A stretch of DNA of 64,000 nt, from NCBI GenBank assembly GCA_951799425.1, contig OX637391.1, forward strand, positions 20,756,551-20,820,550. The letters are read 5' to 3'. The DNA is from Ilex aquifolium (lineage: Eukaryota; Streptophyta; Magnoliopsida; Aquifoliales; Aquifoliaceae). Of this stretch, positions 34,542 through 47,370 are shown in pieces. The number at the start of each line of letters is the position of its first letter. Within the stretch, counting starts at the first letter, position 1. A model generated the notes under the pieces. It ran no database searches. It was given only the letters and a program-made list of their open reading frames with translations, and was not told the origin of the DNA. Made by a program: the position numbers and the translations under genes.

Positions 34542-37500
34542 CACCCCCATCACTTATGATTGATTTCAGAATTCCAAATCGGGAAAAAATATTTTCTTTA
34601 AAAAATTTGATCACTGTTCGGTGATCATTGTTTCGGCATGGAATTGCCTCAACCCATTTAGATACATAGTCTACAGCCACTAAAATGTATAGATAGTCAA
34701 AGGAAGGGGGAAACAGTCCCATAAAATCGATGCCCCAACAGTAAAAAATTTTAATTACCAGAATGGGGTTTAAGGGCATCATGTTTCTTTTAGAAATGCT
34801 TCCCAACCTTTGGCATCTATCGCAAGTTAAACAAAAGGCATGGACATCTTTGAAAAGTGTGGGCTAGTAAAATTCACACTGCAATATTTTTGCAGCGGGT
34901 TTTCTTGATGAAAAATGGCCACTGCATGCTTCAGAATGACAAAATGTTATTACCTAGCTGCTTTCATGAGCGGGGATGCAACGCCTTATGATTTGATCCT
35001 TACAGTACTTGAATACGTAGGGATCCTCCCAAAAGAAGTTATGAACTTCCCTCAGAAATTTCTTTTTGTCTATCATGGTAAAGGACGGGGGAAACGTACC
35101 AGTAGCAAGGAAGTTAGCAATATCTGTGTACCATGGTGTCTTATCAATCATGAACAGTTGTTCATCGGGGAATTTCTCATTGATTGGCAGTCCATCTTCA
35201 CGAAATTCATATGTTAATCATGACAGATGATCTGCCACCACATTCTTGATACCTTTCTTGTCTTTGATGACAAGATCAAACTCTTGGAGCAAGAGTATCC
35301 ATCTCAAGAGTCTTGGCTTGGCGTCCTTCTTTGTGAGCAAAAATTTTAGGGCTGCATGGTCAGTGAATACAGTAACAGAAGAACCAACAAGATAAGAACG
35401 GAATTTTTCTAGGGCAAAAACTACAGCAAGCAATTCTTTTTTAGTTGTTGAATAATTCATTTGAGCATCATTCAAAGTTTTGTTTGCATAGTAAATCACA
35501 TGGGATTTCTTATCCTTTCTTTGTCCCAACATAGCACCTACAACATAATCACTTGCATCACACATTAGTTCAAATGGTAGAGTCCAGTCAGGGGGTTGCA
35601 TTATTGGAGCAGAAATTAACATACCTTTAAGCTTTTCAAAAGCTTTCTGGCATGCTTCATTCCACACAAAAATTACGTCCTGAATCAGAAGATGACATAT
35701 GGGTTTGGCTATGGTACTGAAATCTTTTATGAATCTTCTGTAAAAACCTGCATGTCCTAGGAATGATCGGACATCCTTTATAGTCTTAGGGGCGGGCAAA
35801 TTTCCAATCAGATTTATTTTTGCCTTGTCAACTTTCATGCCTTCAGACGACACAATGTGACCAAGGACAATGCCTTGCGTTACCATAAAATGGCATTTTT
35901 TCCAATTTAGCACTAGATTGGCTTCCTTGCATCTAACTAGCACTTTCTCTAGATTGGTCAGGCACAAATCAAAGGAATCACCATACATAGAGAATTCATC
36001 CATGAATACTTCCAAAAAATTTTCAACCATGTCACTGAACAAGCTTAGCATGCATCTTTGGAATGTTGCAAGAGCGTTACAAAGTCCAAATGACATCCTT
36101 TTGAATGCAAAGGTGCCAAAGGGGCATGTGAAGGTTGTTTTCTCCTGATCGTTTAGTGCTATCTCAATTTGATTGTACCCAGAATATCCATCTAGGAAAT
36201 AGTAGAATGTATGGCCTACAATTCTTTCTAGGACTTGGTCAAGAAATGGAAGAGGAAAATGATCTTTTCTAGTGACCAAATTGAGTTTTCGATAGTCAAT
36301 ACACATTCGCCATCTATGAAAACTCGAGTTGGTATTAGTTCATTTGCATCATTTTTGACCACTGTGACCCCAGACTTTTTCGGTACAACTTGGGTTGGAC
36401 AAACCCACTTGCTATCAGAGATGGGGAAGATTATCCCTGCATATAAGAGCTTAAGTACCTCTGTTCTCACAACTTCCATCATGTGAGGGTTCAGTCGTCG
36501 CTGCATTTGATGAGAGGGTTTTGAATCCTCTTCAAGGTATATAGCATGATTACAGATTAACGGGATTATACATTTCTGGTCAGCGATGGTCCACCCAATG
36601 GTGCTTTTATGGCTTTGAAGAACTTCAGTCAGTTTAGACTCTTGCAAGTCTATGAGTTTAGATGAAATTACCACTGGGTATGACTCATCCTCTCCTAAAA
36701 ATGCATATTTGAGGTTAGATGGGAGAGGTTTCAGTTCTGCTTTGGTGGCTTGACACTTGATGAGAGTGGCTTTGTACCACTCGATGAAAGTTCCTCGAAT
36801 TTGGGGGCCCATGTCTCAACAACATGAGTAGGGCAACTTTGTGGATTTGGGCCATCATCTATTGTTTCAGATGAGATAAAATCTACCAGAGAAGATTCAT
36901 TAGGGTTCTCACAGAATTTGTCATTCAGATGTTCCTGTATCGAAGATTCAATGGAGTTTATTTCCCCTTTTTCCTTGTCTTCTTCTGGGTGCTTAGAAAT
37001 ATTGAAAATGTTCATCTCGAGAGTCATATTCCCAAAAGTTAATTTCATGACTCCATTCCTGCAATTGATTAGTGCATTAGAAGTTGCTAGGAAAGGTCGA
37101 CCAAGAATGACGGGAATTTGGTTCTCCGAATATATTGCTGGCTGAGTATCCAGAACAATGAAGTCAACAGGGAAGACAAAGTTGTCTACTTGGACAAGTA
37201 CATCTTCAACAATGCCTTTAGGGGTTTTGACAGATCTGTCGGCCAACTGGAGTGTGACACAAGTGGGTTTGAGTTCACCCAGACCCAACTGCTGGTAGAC
37301 AGAGCAGGGTATCAAATTAACACTGACCCCAAGGTCTAACAGTGCTTGTTCAATTCTGAAGTTTCCAATGACACACGACACAGTTGGACACCCTGGGTCT
37401 TTGTATTTTTGAAGGGTTTTATGTTGAAGAAGGGCACTTGCTTGTTCTGTTATGAAAGCTCTTTTTTGGACATTCTGGCATCTCTTGACTATGCACAAGT

Positions 37501-37567
37501 CTTTTAGAAACTTGGGATAAGATGGAACTTGTTTGATTGCATTCAGAAGTGGGATGTTGATGTTCAC
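34542..37567 (-). pseudogene. E2 pol: protease, RT, RNase H and integrase start (fossil)
   Basis: On the minus strand: protease (LLDLGVSVNLIPCSVYQQLG, later IPVILGRPFLATSNALINCR, about 37400-36990). Then RT ([48 protein letters not shown], 36306-35700), RNase H ([34 protein letters not shown], 35620-35300) and the integrase start to 34542 ([20 protein letters not shown]). All are close to the parts of E4. The DLGAS-like protease and the YRKLN/LDGYSGY RT phrases are typical of the Athila/Tat branch. Broken in several places. Confidence 0.85.
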
Positions 37568-39277
37568 TTGCTTAAAAAGCTCGTAAATTTTAAGCTAATT
37601 TTTCAACTTCTGTTTGGTTTTGAGTCTATGAGGAAAAGGAGCAGGAATGGAACACGAAGGCTCTCTTTCCTCAGAAGGTTCTGGCTCTTGTTCCATCATA
37701 GGCTCAGGTTCTTCCTCAAGTTCAGGCTCAATTGTTGACTGGGATTGACACAGGTTTTGGCTTTGGAATGAGCATGTCTCTGATGGTCTTGTCAATCACC
37801 TTGCCACTTCTTAGTGCAGTGACAACTTGGGCTTGGTCTTATGGGTTACTTGTGGTTGAAGGGTTCCCCACATGGAATTGGCCTTGTGGTTGCTTTGGTT
37901 GGGCAAAGAACTTGCCCTTTTCGTGTGTGGCCATGGATTGGGTCAACTTTTGGATGTGATTTTTAAGATCCTCGAAAGATTGAGTGGTCTGAGTTTTGAA
38001 ATTAGTGAAAGCCTGTGTGGAATGGGTGTTGTAGTTCATTTGGGTTTGCATGAACTGATTCAGTGTGTCCTCAAGGTTCCTCTTTTATGGTGGCTGGTAT
38101 GATTGATATGCAGGAGGTCCTTGAGGTGGTGGGTACGGATTTTGTTGTTGGTTCATGGGAATCGATTGTGTGTTCCTCCAACTGAAGTTCGGGTGGTTCC
38201 GCCACCCTAGATTGTATGTTTCAGAATATGGGTTGGAGTAAGGCTTGTTGAAGTTGGAAATTGCATTTGTTTGTTCCAACAAGACTTCCTTGAATGCTGG
38301 GATGGTAGGACACTCCCCAGTAGGGTGTCCTGTTAGCGCACAGATTCCACACACTTGTTCTGTGGAAGAGCTAACATCAACTTGATGGACCTTCTTCATC
38401 TCTAAAGCTTCAAGCTTTCGAGACAAAGTATACATTTTTGCTCTCAGGTTATCATCATCTCTCAAGACATACTTACCTCCTTGGGAAGTAGATGGTTTGG
38501 CTTCTACAGTGGTAGGAGAGGCTGAGTCCCACATCTAAGAACTATCAGATATGGTGTCAAAAAAAAAATGAATGCCTCCTCTGGACTTTTTCCCATAAAT
38601 TCTCCTTGAGCCATCATTTCGACAAACTGACGTAGTCTAGAGGATAAGGAGTCATAGAAAAATCCTACCAAAGTTCAATTCTAAAAAACGTGATGTGGGC
38701 AGGATTGGAGCAGATATTTGAATCTCTCTCAACTTTGGTAAAAAGTTTCTCCTTCTTTAACCGCAAAATTCATGATTTGCCTTTTTAGTGCATTTGTGCG
38801 GTGTGGAGGAAAAAACTTTCAGAAAAATTCATTTTTCAATGCCTATCAGTTAGGTATTGAAAGAGCTTTTAAAGAATTTAGCCATTGTTTAGCATTATCT
38901 CTTAAAGAGAATAGAAAAAATTTCATCTTGGCTAGTTCAGAATTGTCTCGAAATGTTCCACACACTTCCTCAAAATCTTTTATATGTAGATATGAATTTT
39001 CTGCATCCAATCCATGAAACACATGTAATAACTGCACTGTCCCCGACTTTACAGTAAAGAGGGGCGCATTTTCAGGGAATACAAAACAAAAGGGGACACT
39101 ATTTCTTGTGGGATTTAAGTAATCCCGCAAAGTTCGAATGTTAGGCACTTTCTCCTCTCTCATAGGGACTTCTCCGTTTCTCTCATTATTTGTCATATTA
39201 CTGTCACAAGAGTCTGCTACTGATCTAGGTGAATTTGGTTCAGGCTGATTCACAGACTCACAAGATTCTGCCGACAA
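37568..39277 (-). pseudogene. E2 gag (fossil)
   Basis: On the minus strand: an N-terminal domain with SYLHIKDFEEVCGTFRDNSE (38846-39277), a middle part, then a region with KMYTLSRKLEALEMKK and a zinc knuckle CGICALTGHPTGEC (CX2CX4HX4C, near 38340), followed by a Gln/Pro-rich linker to about 37600. Gag would form the particle shell and bind the RNA. Broken. Confidence 0.8.
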
Positions 39278-39398
39278 ATTTTGATAGTAAGGAGTGCCCT
39301 CAGATATAAAGAAAATAAAACAAAATTATTCACAGTAAACCAAAGAATATATACAAAAATGAAGGTCTTTTTACCTTTTACCTTAAAACACATTTTAT

Positions 39399-39419
39399 GG
39401 CTCCCCGACAATGGCACCA
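39399..39419 (-). other. E2 primer-binding site (tRNA-Asp type)
   Basis: Minus-strand TGGTGCCATTGTCGGGGAG, six bases from the LTR edge at 39426. It is the counterpart of the E1 site. Confidence 0.75.
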
Positions 39420-39425
39420 AAAACT

Positions 39426-39932
39426 TGACTTGATCCGAAATGTGTACACCCAAGTGCAGGCGGTCAAGCTGTAGTAATAATCCGATTTGAGTCCGGAGTC
39501 GAATCTACAGGGAACTCTTCTTGGTGTTTTGAGATAAGCAGTGGTGGAGACCTATTGATTGTAACCCTCGAGATTTGAAGTTGTGTGAGGTGTGAGATTT
39601 CCTGGACAGAATATAAGATTCTTTCCAAGAGAATTTTCTAAACAAAATATGAGATAAGCCCTAATGTAAAAGAATCACTCTTTAGTTCAAGGATTTGGAC
39701 ATGTAGTTAATTATCTGGTTTATTACACTTGTGCTTGATAACTCAATTAACCCCCGTGTCAACAACAGGTTAATCGGAAGATAAATGTGGATTAAGAGAA
39801 TTAAGAACATGATTCCGATGTCTTTCTAGAAGTTTGCAAGAATTGTCTGTGCCGAGACTTAACTCGTCTACAAACAAGCAAATGTTTCTACAAGACATCC
39901 AATCATGACATCAATGTTCCATTTCCATTCTA
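39426..39932 (-). repeat. E2 5' LTR, partial
   Basis: Plus-strand TGACTTGATCCG... matching the first 500 bp of 24045-25989. It ends abruptly against Tekay A pol at 39933. Confidence 0.8.
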
Positions 39933-42050
39933 GCTGCACCTATGACGAGATTGACCCAGAAGGGGGTCAATTTTTAGTGGGATGACTCGTGTGAGAGGGC
40001 ATTCCAAGATTTGAAGGGGAGGCTTACTTCAGCTCCTATTCTGATAGTTCCGGAGAGGGGACAAAGGTACACAGTGTGTTGTGATGCCTCAAAGGATGGA
40101 CTTGAGTGTATTTTGATGCAGTCCGAGAGGGTGGTAGCTTATGGGTCTCGACAATTAAAGAGCCACGAGCAGAACTACCCCACGCACGACATGAAGTTGG
40201 CGGCCATTGTCTTTGCCTTGAAGGCTTGACGCCACTATTTGTATGGTGAGCAATTCGAGGTGTTTTCGGACCATAAAAGTTTGAAGTACATCTTTACACA
40301 GTGGACCTTAACACGAGGCAACGCAGGTGGATGGAGTATTTAGAGGACTATGACTTCACTTTGCAATACCATCCCGGTAAGGAAAATGTGGTGGCTGATG
40401 CACTCAGCCAAAAGTCACGGGGAGTCTTGGCCAGTGTGGCTTCCCGGGAATGGCAGATGCTCGAGACTGTGGGGGCAGTTCGGGCTATACTACAGAAGTC
40501 AGGCTCGGGGCAATTTGGGGAGTTTGGTGGCTACGCTTCCCTACTGAGCAGAGTGATCGAGTCCTAGGGACAGGACACGAAGATATTGTCTATCAGGGAC
40601 TGGTTACAGTCGGGTACTAGTGACGAGGGCTGGGTCATTCACGCAGGGGAAGGGTTATGGTTCTCCAGTCTATGGATCTGAGAGAGGAGATCCTTAGGGA
40701 GTTTTATAGCTCTCGTTTTGTTGTACATCCTAGTGGCACGATGATGTACCATGATCTTCGTTGCTAGTACTATTGGAATGGAATGAAGAGGCACGTCGAA
40801 GATTTCGTTAGTCGATGTCTCACGTGTCAGTAGGTCAAGGCTGAACACTAGAGACCCGCAAAGTTGCTCCAGCCTTTGAAGGTGACTGAGTGGAAGTGGG
40901 AGCACGTCACGATGGATTTTGTGACCCACTTGCCATGGACATTGCGTGGACATGACGCGGTGTGGGTGATAGTGGACCGGCTTATGAAGTCGGCACACTT
41001 TTTGGCAGTGTGGATGACCTTCACACTGGAGGAATTTTGCAGGCTGTATATACGGGAGATAGTCTGGTTGCATGGGGTGCCCGTATCAATAGTACCGGAT
41101 AGGGATCCCAGGTTTACAACTCGTTTTTGGGAGAGTTTCCAGCGGGCCATGGGAACAGAGTTGATGATGAGCACAACTTTTCATCCCCAGACAGACGGTC
41201 AGTCAGAGAGGAGCATCCAGACTTTAGAGGACATGCTTTAGACATGCATCCTAGATGTCAAGGGTAGCTAGGAAGAACACCTAACCTTAGTGGAGTTTGC
41301 CTACAACAACAGTTATCAGACGAGCATATAGATGGCACCCTATGAGGCACTATATGGGAGGCTTTGTCGTTCTCCGGTTTATTGGACGGAGGTGGGAGAG
41401 AGACCCTCTACGAGTCTGGAATTGGTCAGAGACACCTCGGAGAAGGTGGACTTGATACAAAAGCGTCTTCTCACGGCTTAGAGCCGACATAAGAGCTACG
41501 CCGACAGACGGTGGCGATCTCTAGAGTTTGAGGTGGGAGATCACGTCTTCTTGAAGGTGATGCCTAAGAGGGGAGTGGTCAGGTTCGGGAAGCGGGAAAA
41601 GTTGTCGTCGAGGTATAACGGGCCCTTCGAGGTACTCGAGAGGGTTGGTACAGTCGCTTATCGGTTGGCGTTGTCGCCAAATTTATCGGGTGTTCACACG
41701 GTGTTCCATGTTTCTATGCTCCGGAAGTATACTCTAGATCCAACTCATGTGGTGGATGGGGGTGAGTTGATTGTTGATGTAGATGGGACCTTCGAGGAGG
41801 GACCGGTGCGTATCATGGATAGCCGAGAGCAGGTTTTGCGAGGCAAGACCGTGAGGCTGGTGAAGGTGCCATGGCAGCACTGAGGTGTGGAGGAGGCGAC
41901 ATGGGAGCGTGAGGACACTATACATACTAGTTATCCGTTCTTGTTCAAGGATGGAGGTACATTTTTGCAACCATAAGTATTGTATTACTTGTTACATATA
42001 CATGCGATTAAGTGTGCATGAGTGTGTGAATTTCGGGGACGAAATTCTTT
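39933..42050 (+). pseudogene. Tekay A pol: RT end, RNase H, integrase and chromodomain (fossil)
   Basis: Readings run in order: [20 protein letters not shown] (RT/RNase H border, 40011 on), [13 protein letters not shown] (connection), WKWEHVTMDFVTHLPW (integrase core, about 40885-41240), KREKLSSRYNGPFEVLERV (GPY/F end) and a C-terminal chromodomain-type tail (EEGPVRIMDSREQVLRGKT, to about 41960). Each part aligns with element B at 48950-51004. Broken, with more disruptions than B. Confidence 0.8.
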
Positions 42051-42064
42051 AAAGGGGGGAAGAA
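42051..42064 (+). other. Tekay A polypurine tract
   Basis: AAAGGGGGGAAGAA directly before the LTR start TGTAAAGCCCGGG at 42065. B has the same arrangement. Confidence 0.8.
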
Positions 42065-43383
42065 TGTAAAGCCCGGGTAAATTTGAACTTTTTATGAAAC
42101 AGAGTAAAACGGTAATTTACCACTTTAGTGTGGGTTGAAAACCTGTATTTCTCTATAGTTCGGATGACGAAACGGACCTCACCGTTGGATTCGTCTCGCG
42201 AAATCTAGTTACCTAGACAATTTTCGTCGAATTCTGAGATAGTCAGGTTTTTTACATTTTTCGAGGCGACCGGGTGTCGGGTGACCTCAAAAACGACCCC
42301 AAAAATAAAATTTCAAAAATTTTAAAATAATTTAAAGAAATTTCATATAAAAATATCTTGAAATTAAACCAGGACGGAATTTAATTGTTTTAGGATGAAA
42401 ACGAACCCGGGAATGGGGGACGCGTGGCGCGACGTGGACCAAGCATTAAAAGGTATAAATAGGAGACAAAAATCCTATTTTCTACACAAAATCTCTGTTG
42501 GGTTTTAACTTTGGAAGAGGAAGAGAGGAAAAAGAGAGAATTTCAAACTTCTCTCTCTGATCTATGGAGTTCTGTCGGTCGAAATCCTTCGGGTCAAGTA
42601 TTAAAGTCAATCTACGCGACGAGGGCTACGCAACCATACCAAAAAGGACGGGTTTCACCGAAGATTCAAAGACAGAATTTTGGGGAAAGTTTGGTTTTGG
42701 GCGAGATTTGAGTTCTTAGAGCTTCCTAGCATTGTCTTACGTTTCAAGAGGTAGGATTTTCATCCTAACTAGGTTTATTTCCAACCTAGGATGACTATAT
42801 GAAATGAGTGGGCTGTTATATGTATTTTAACACTTGCCTATTGTAGTTGATTTAATGAAAATGGGTAAATTCAATGCTTGTATGAATTGGTAATTAGAAA
42901 TTGCTAGTTTGTGATTTCTGGGAAGTTTGGATAATTGGGTATGTAGAAATCAAATAATGTGATTTCTTGAGTTATGTGATGAATTTAGACATTTTATGTG
43001 ATTACATGATTTGGTGCCTTGACGGTGTTTGATTAAATGCCTATGTGAAATAAAGTGTGTTAATTGCATGAGATTATGTGAAAACATGCTTGAGAATTGT
43101 TGTTGGATAAAAATGTTGATATATGCTTGATGATGTATTGACATTATGATGATTTATGAAAATTATATGCTTTGGATATAATTGCACATAGAATGTGTTG
43201 AAATGTGGTTGAAATAGTTCATATGACATTCATTACATACTGAAGATGATATTGATATTGTAATGGTTCATTACATTACATATGCACAGAGATATCGCAT
43301 TTGGTGGGTGTGTGTGCATGGTTTGATCAAACACCATTTTTGGTGGATGATACTTGGGCTCGAAAAAAGTTGGATCGAAGATT
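42065..43383 (+). repeat. Tekay A 3' LTR, left part
   Basis: From TGTAAAGCCCGGG to the insertion point of element B; the right part is 53749-54647. It lacks the GGGCTGT minisatellite found in B's LTRs. Confidence 0.8.
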
Positions 43384-46079
43384 TGTAAAACCCGGGTAAA
43401 TTTGAACTTTTTACAAAAAGGGGTAAAACGGTAAATTGCCACTATGGTACGGGTTGCAAACCTGAAATTTTCTAGATCTAAGATGACGAAACGGACCTCA
43501 CCGTTGGATTCGTCTCGCGAAATCTAGTTACCCAGACAAATTTCATCGGATTCCGAGATAGTCGAATTTTTCACGTTTTTCGAGGCGACGGGTGTCCAGT
43601 GACCCCCAAAAACGAAATTTTTAAGAAAATTTTGAAAGTTGGGAAATAATTTAAATAAAGTTCATATAAAATAATTTAAACTTAAATCGGGACAAAATTA
43701 ATCGTTTCGGGGCGAAAACGAACCCGAACAAGTGGGGCACACTTGGCGCAACGTGAGCCAAGTCTTTAAAACTATAAATAAGGGCTAAATATCTGAAAAT
43801 TAGAAATTTTCTCACCCCATTCTCTGCTGGTCTGAACGTTGGAGGTGAAAGGAGAGCAAGAGAGGAAAAAAATCAAACTTCAAGCTTTCTCCCTACGATT
43901 TTTGAAGTTCCGTCGGTCGGAATCCTTCGAACCAAGAGTTAAAGTCGATCACCTCGTCGAGAGGTACGCCTACATACCAAAAAGAGCTGATTTCACCGAA
44001 GATCCAAAGAGAATATTTTGGGAAGTCAAGACTTTGAGGTTGGTGTTGGTGTTCTTGGAGGTTCTACCACTTCTATTACGCTCCAAGAGGTAGGGTTCCC
44101 TCCTAATTTGGTTTATTTCTAACCTAGGGTGTTCAAATGGATTGGTTAGATGTATAGAACTACGTATGACTTGCCTATAGTCATGGAAATAAGGAAATGG
44201 ATATGGGAATGGTTTAAAACAAATTCATAGCTTGGAATTGATATGTGGTAATTACTTGTGTAATTCCATGGAATTTGGGGCTGTTTTATGGGCTGTTTTG
44301 TGGGCTGTATATGGACTGTTTTGAGGCTGTTTTATGGGCTATATATGGACTTTTTTGTGGGCTGTATATGGACTGTATATGGGCTGTTTTGTGGGTTGTA
44401 TATGGGCTGTTTTGTGGGCTGTATATGGACTATTTTGTGGGCTGTATATGGACTGTTTTGGGGCTGTTTTATGGGCTGTTTTGTGGGCTGTATATGGGCT
44501 GTTTTGTGGGATGTATATGGACTGTTTATGGGCTGTTATGTGGGCTGTTTTGGGTTGTTATGTGGGTTGTTATGTGCTTATATGTGCCTTTGTAATAAAG
44601 TGCGTTATTGACATAATTATGAAATAGCATGCTTGTGATTGTGTTAAGTATGAAATGTTGATATATGTGTATTAATATATTGACATTGTGATGAATTTTT
44701 TTGGAGATTATACGCATATGATATAATTGTCCATGATACATGTTGAAATGTATGGTTAAATTGATCCATGATATTCATTACATATGGGACATGGTATGTG
44801 GTTAAATTTGTTCATATGACACTCATTACATGTGGAGCATGACGTTGGTAGTGCAATGGTTCATTACATTGCATGTGTATGGAGGCATCACATTCATGTC
44901 TTTGTACATGAGTGTGGGTGTGTGGGTGCATGGTTTAATCAAACACCATACTTGGTGGTTGATGGTGGGCTCGGGAAAGTTGGGTTGAAGATCCGACTGA
45001 GTCGCACGGTTGCATGCATGGAAAACTTATGTCGGGTATAGCAAGAAGGGCTAGACTCTCCCTCGGGTGCAAAACCTGGCTACTTGGTTCACACACTCCC
45101 CTGAGGTGAAATTCCGGAAAAATGTGATGGTGTACGGAACCGGCGGTTGTGATATCAAAATCCGTTGTCCAACAAAGACACAAGATTTTGTTTATAAAAC
45201 ACCCATTCAATGGGTAACATCCACAATGATTTGGTTTTATAAATACATAACTTTTATTTCAAACAATCATTGGATGTATTTTCGTTAATTGACGGATTCA
45301 TTACACATGTGTATTGCATTGTGTTGTGGGAGTCGGTGAGGACTTGGGTCGAAGTTGCGTGAGTGAGTCTCGTCTCATTTCATGGCATGACATAAGATTC
45401 CTATCATTAAATGTATATTCTTGATTGGAATGTTTTGAATGATTGATTGTTGCATGTGACATTTCATATGCATCTAGGATGGGGAGTAGCCTCTGTAGGA
45501 GATACTGTATTGAGCGTTGCTCACCCTATACGGGAAAACATTTCAGGTGCGGGTTATACGCCGATGGACGGCACTCACTCGGGCACTTAAGGAGGAAGAA
45601 AAGCCGAGATGTGGCTTTATTTTGAGTTCTTGTAAAATCATTGTAAAAATTATGATTTTGAGCATGTAAATATTTGGAAATAGTCGTATTTTGAATGTAA
45701 ATTTCATGATGTATGAGTTTGATATGATTTTGGGTATGTTTTCTCAAAACTCCATATTTCTGGACTATTTTTAATATAACCTTGCACGTTTTTATATGAG
45801 TATGGATAAATGGACCCGACGTGGTCAATGTTTACTTATAAATGGACCCGGTGTGGTCAATGTTGAATATTGGACCTCAGATGGGTCTTGTGATTGTATG
45901 ATGCACAGGTTGTGTTTTTGGGTAGAGCTCCCCGTACGAAGGAGACTATGCCCGAATTTTTGTTCAATCATGGACCCCGGTAAATGGGGCATAACGGCGC
46001 GGTATCGAGTTACTCGGTATTCACGGGTATTCCGCAGGTTGATGGGTAATCAACGGACCCCGGATTGTGGGGCGTCACA
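43384..46079 (+). repeat. Tekay B 5' LTR
   Basis: TGTAAAACCCGGG...GGGGCGTCACA, 2696 bp. TATA box TATAAATA at 43773-43780. It contains a minisatellite at 44278-44590. Short open frames in it recur in the 3' LTR and are not genes. Confidence 0.9.
44278..44590 (+). repeat. GGGCTGT minisatellite in the B 5' LTR
   Basis: About 310 bp of variable units built from GGGCTGTTTTGT and GGGCTGTATATGGACT. The 3' LTR has a shorter array (51991-52245), so copy number has changed since insertion. The array keeps three frames open (Cys-, Gly- and Trp-rich readings). Confidence 0.85.
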
Positions 46080-46399
46080 GCTTGGTATCAGAGCCTAGGT
46101 ACACGAATTACCTAGGGCTTGATGGGCATGGGTCTAGACCATTGCATTCATTGTGCATTTCATGGTATGTGTTTTAACTTGCTACATGATTATGTGCTAC
46201 GTGTTATGTGAACAATATGCATGGTAAAATGTATATGGAAAGGGAAACACTAGGGTTAGGAAATATAACCTTAGGGTCAGGAAGGGAAAGGATGTGTGAG
46301 CCACTGTTTGGGCATCTACTATATCCTACGGTTTTAACTTTTGATCTCTAACATTGGGATACTAATTTATTGGCCTATTGCTATCTTATGTGTGTATAG
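46080..46399 (+). other. Tekay B PBS and leader
   Basis: TTGGTATCAGAGCC at 46082-46095 is complementary to the 3' end of initiator-Met tRNA. The untranslated leader follows up to the gag ATG at 46400. Confidence 0.85.
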
Positions 46400-47370
46400 A
46401 TGGCAACTAGAGGAAGGGGACGTCGGGGTGGACGGAACAACCAACCACCACCACCGGCCTTTGACCAACAAGCCTTCATAGAGGCTATTGGTACTGTGGC
46501 TGCTACTATTGCACAGGCCAGTGCTACAGCTGCTACTATTGCACAGGCTAGTGCAAGTGGGGGCCAAGGAGGCTCAAGTCACCTCCAGAAGTTCTAGGCA
46601 CACCAGCCTCCGATCTTCATGGGAGGGGCGGATCCGATGGTGGCTGACCATTGGTTCCGACAAGTAGACAAGATCTTAGGGGCTATGGTGATCACCTCCG
46701 ATGCCACTAAGATAATGCTGGCTACATTTCAGCTAGAGGGGGAATCCCAGTTGTGGTGGGATTGGGTCAAGGCCTCAAAGAACTTGGAGGCAACGACATG
46801 GGGAGAGTTCCGAGAGCTCTTCATGGGAAAATATTTTTCGGCTTCTGTCCAATAAGCTAAGTCTCGGGAGTTCCTAGACTTGAGGCAAGGGACTATGACG
46901 GTGCTCGAATATGTGGCTAAGTTCACGGAGTTAGCCCGTTTCGCCGACGACTATATGGCTAGACATGGCCAAGGTGAGGAAGTTTGAGAATGGCTTGAAA
47001 TTGTCCATCCGGGGTAAAATTGTGGGCCTCTGCCTGCAAAACTTAGACTCGATGGTTGAGGCATCTATGGCCATTGAGAGAGAAGTGGATGACGCAAGGA
47101 GCATCCGGGAGTTGGGTGCTAAAGACAAGAAGAAGGAGGGCCAATCTTTTTCGTTGAGTTCGGGGAAGAAGCAAAGGACTTCTACTCCACAGGGCCGCAG
47201 TTATCAAGGCCAAGGCCAGGGTAAATCCTCCCAAGGCGGGAGAAATCAGAGGCCTTCCTACTAGGCAGGCCAAAGGACTTGATATCATTGCCACCAGACT
47301 GGGCATATGAAGCGGGATTGTCCTCAGAGGCAAGGATCCCAAAGCTTTGGGACATCTCAGTCCTAATCAT
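46400..47370 (+). pseudogene. Tekay B gag (fossil)
   Basis: Starts MATRGRGRRGGRNN. It holds the retrotransposon Gag domain (ADHWFRQVDKILGAM, GESQLWWDWVKASK, TTWGEFRELFMGKYF), a basic Ser/Gln-rich stretch and a zinc knuckle CHQTGHMKRDC near 47290. Broken in a few places. Confidence 0.85.

Larger units (their letters stand above)
24045..39932 (-). mobile_element. E2: Athila-type Ty3/gypsy element with a third ORF
   Basis: On the minus strand the order is: partial 5' LTR (39932-39426), tRNA-Asp-type PBS, gag (39277-38085), protease, RT, RNase H (37567-35218), integrase (35217-34542 and 31525-30892, split by solo LTR S2), spacer with a promoter-like module, ORF3 (28934-28107), spacer, PPT (25990-26000) and 3' LTR (25989-24045). 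It is inserted in Tekay A; the left flank is A's protease/RT region, and the right end abuts A's later pol directly at 39932/39933. The two LTRs differ by about 4% over the roughly 480 bp they share (counted by eye), so it is a fairly young insertion. It is broken, with on the order of ten disruptions. Confidence 0.85.

Noticed and set aside
44245-44627. Three overlapping Cys/Trp/Gly-rich open frames
   Set aside because: They are readings of the GGGCTGT minisatellite in the LTR, with the same artefact at 51946-52283.
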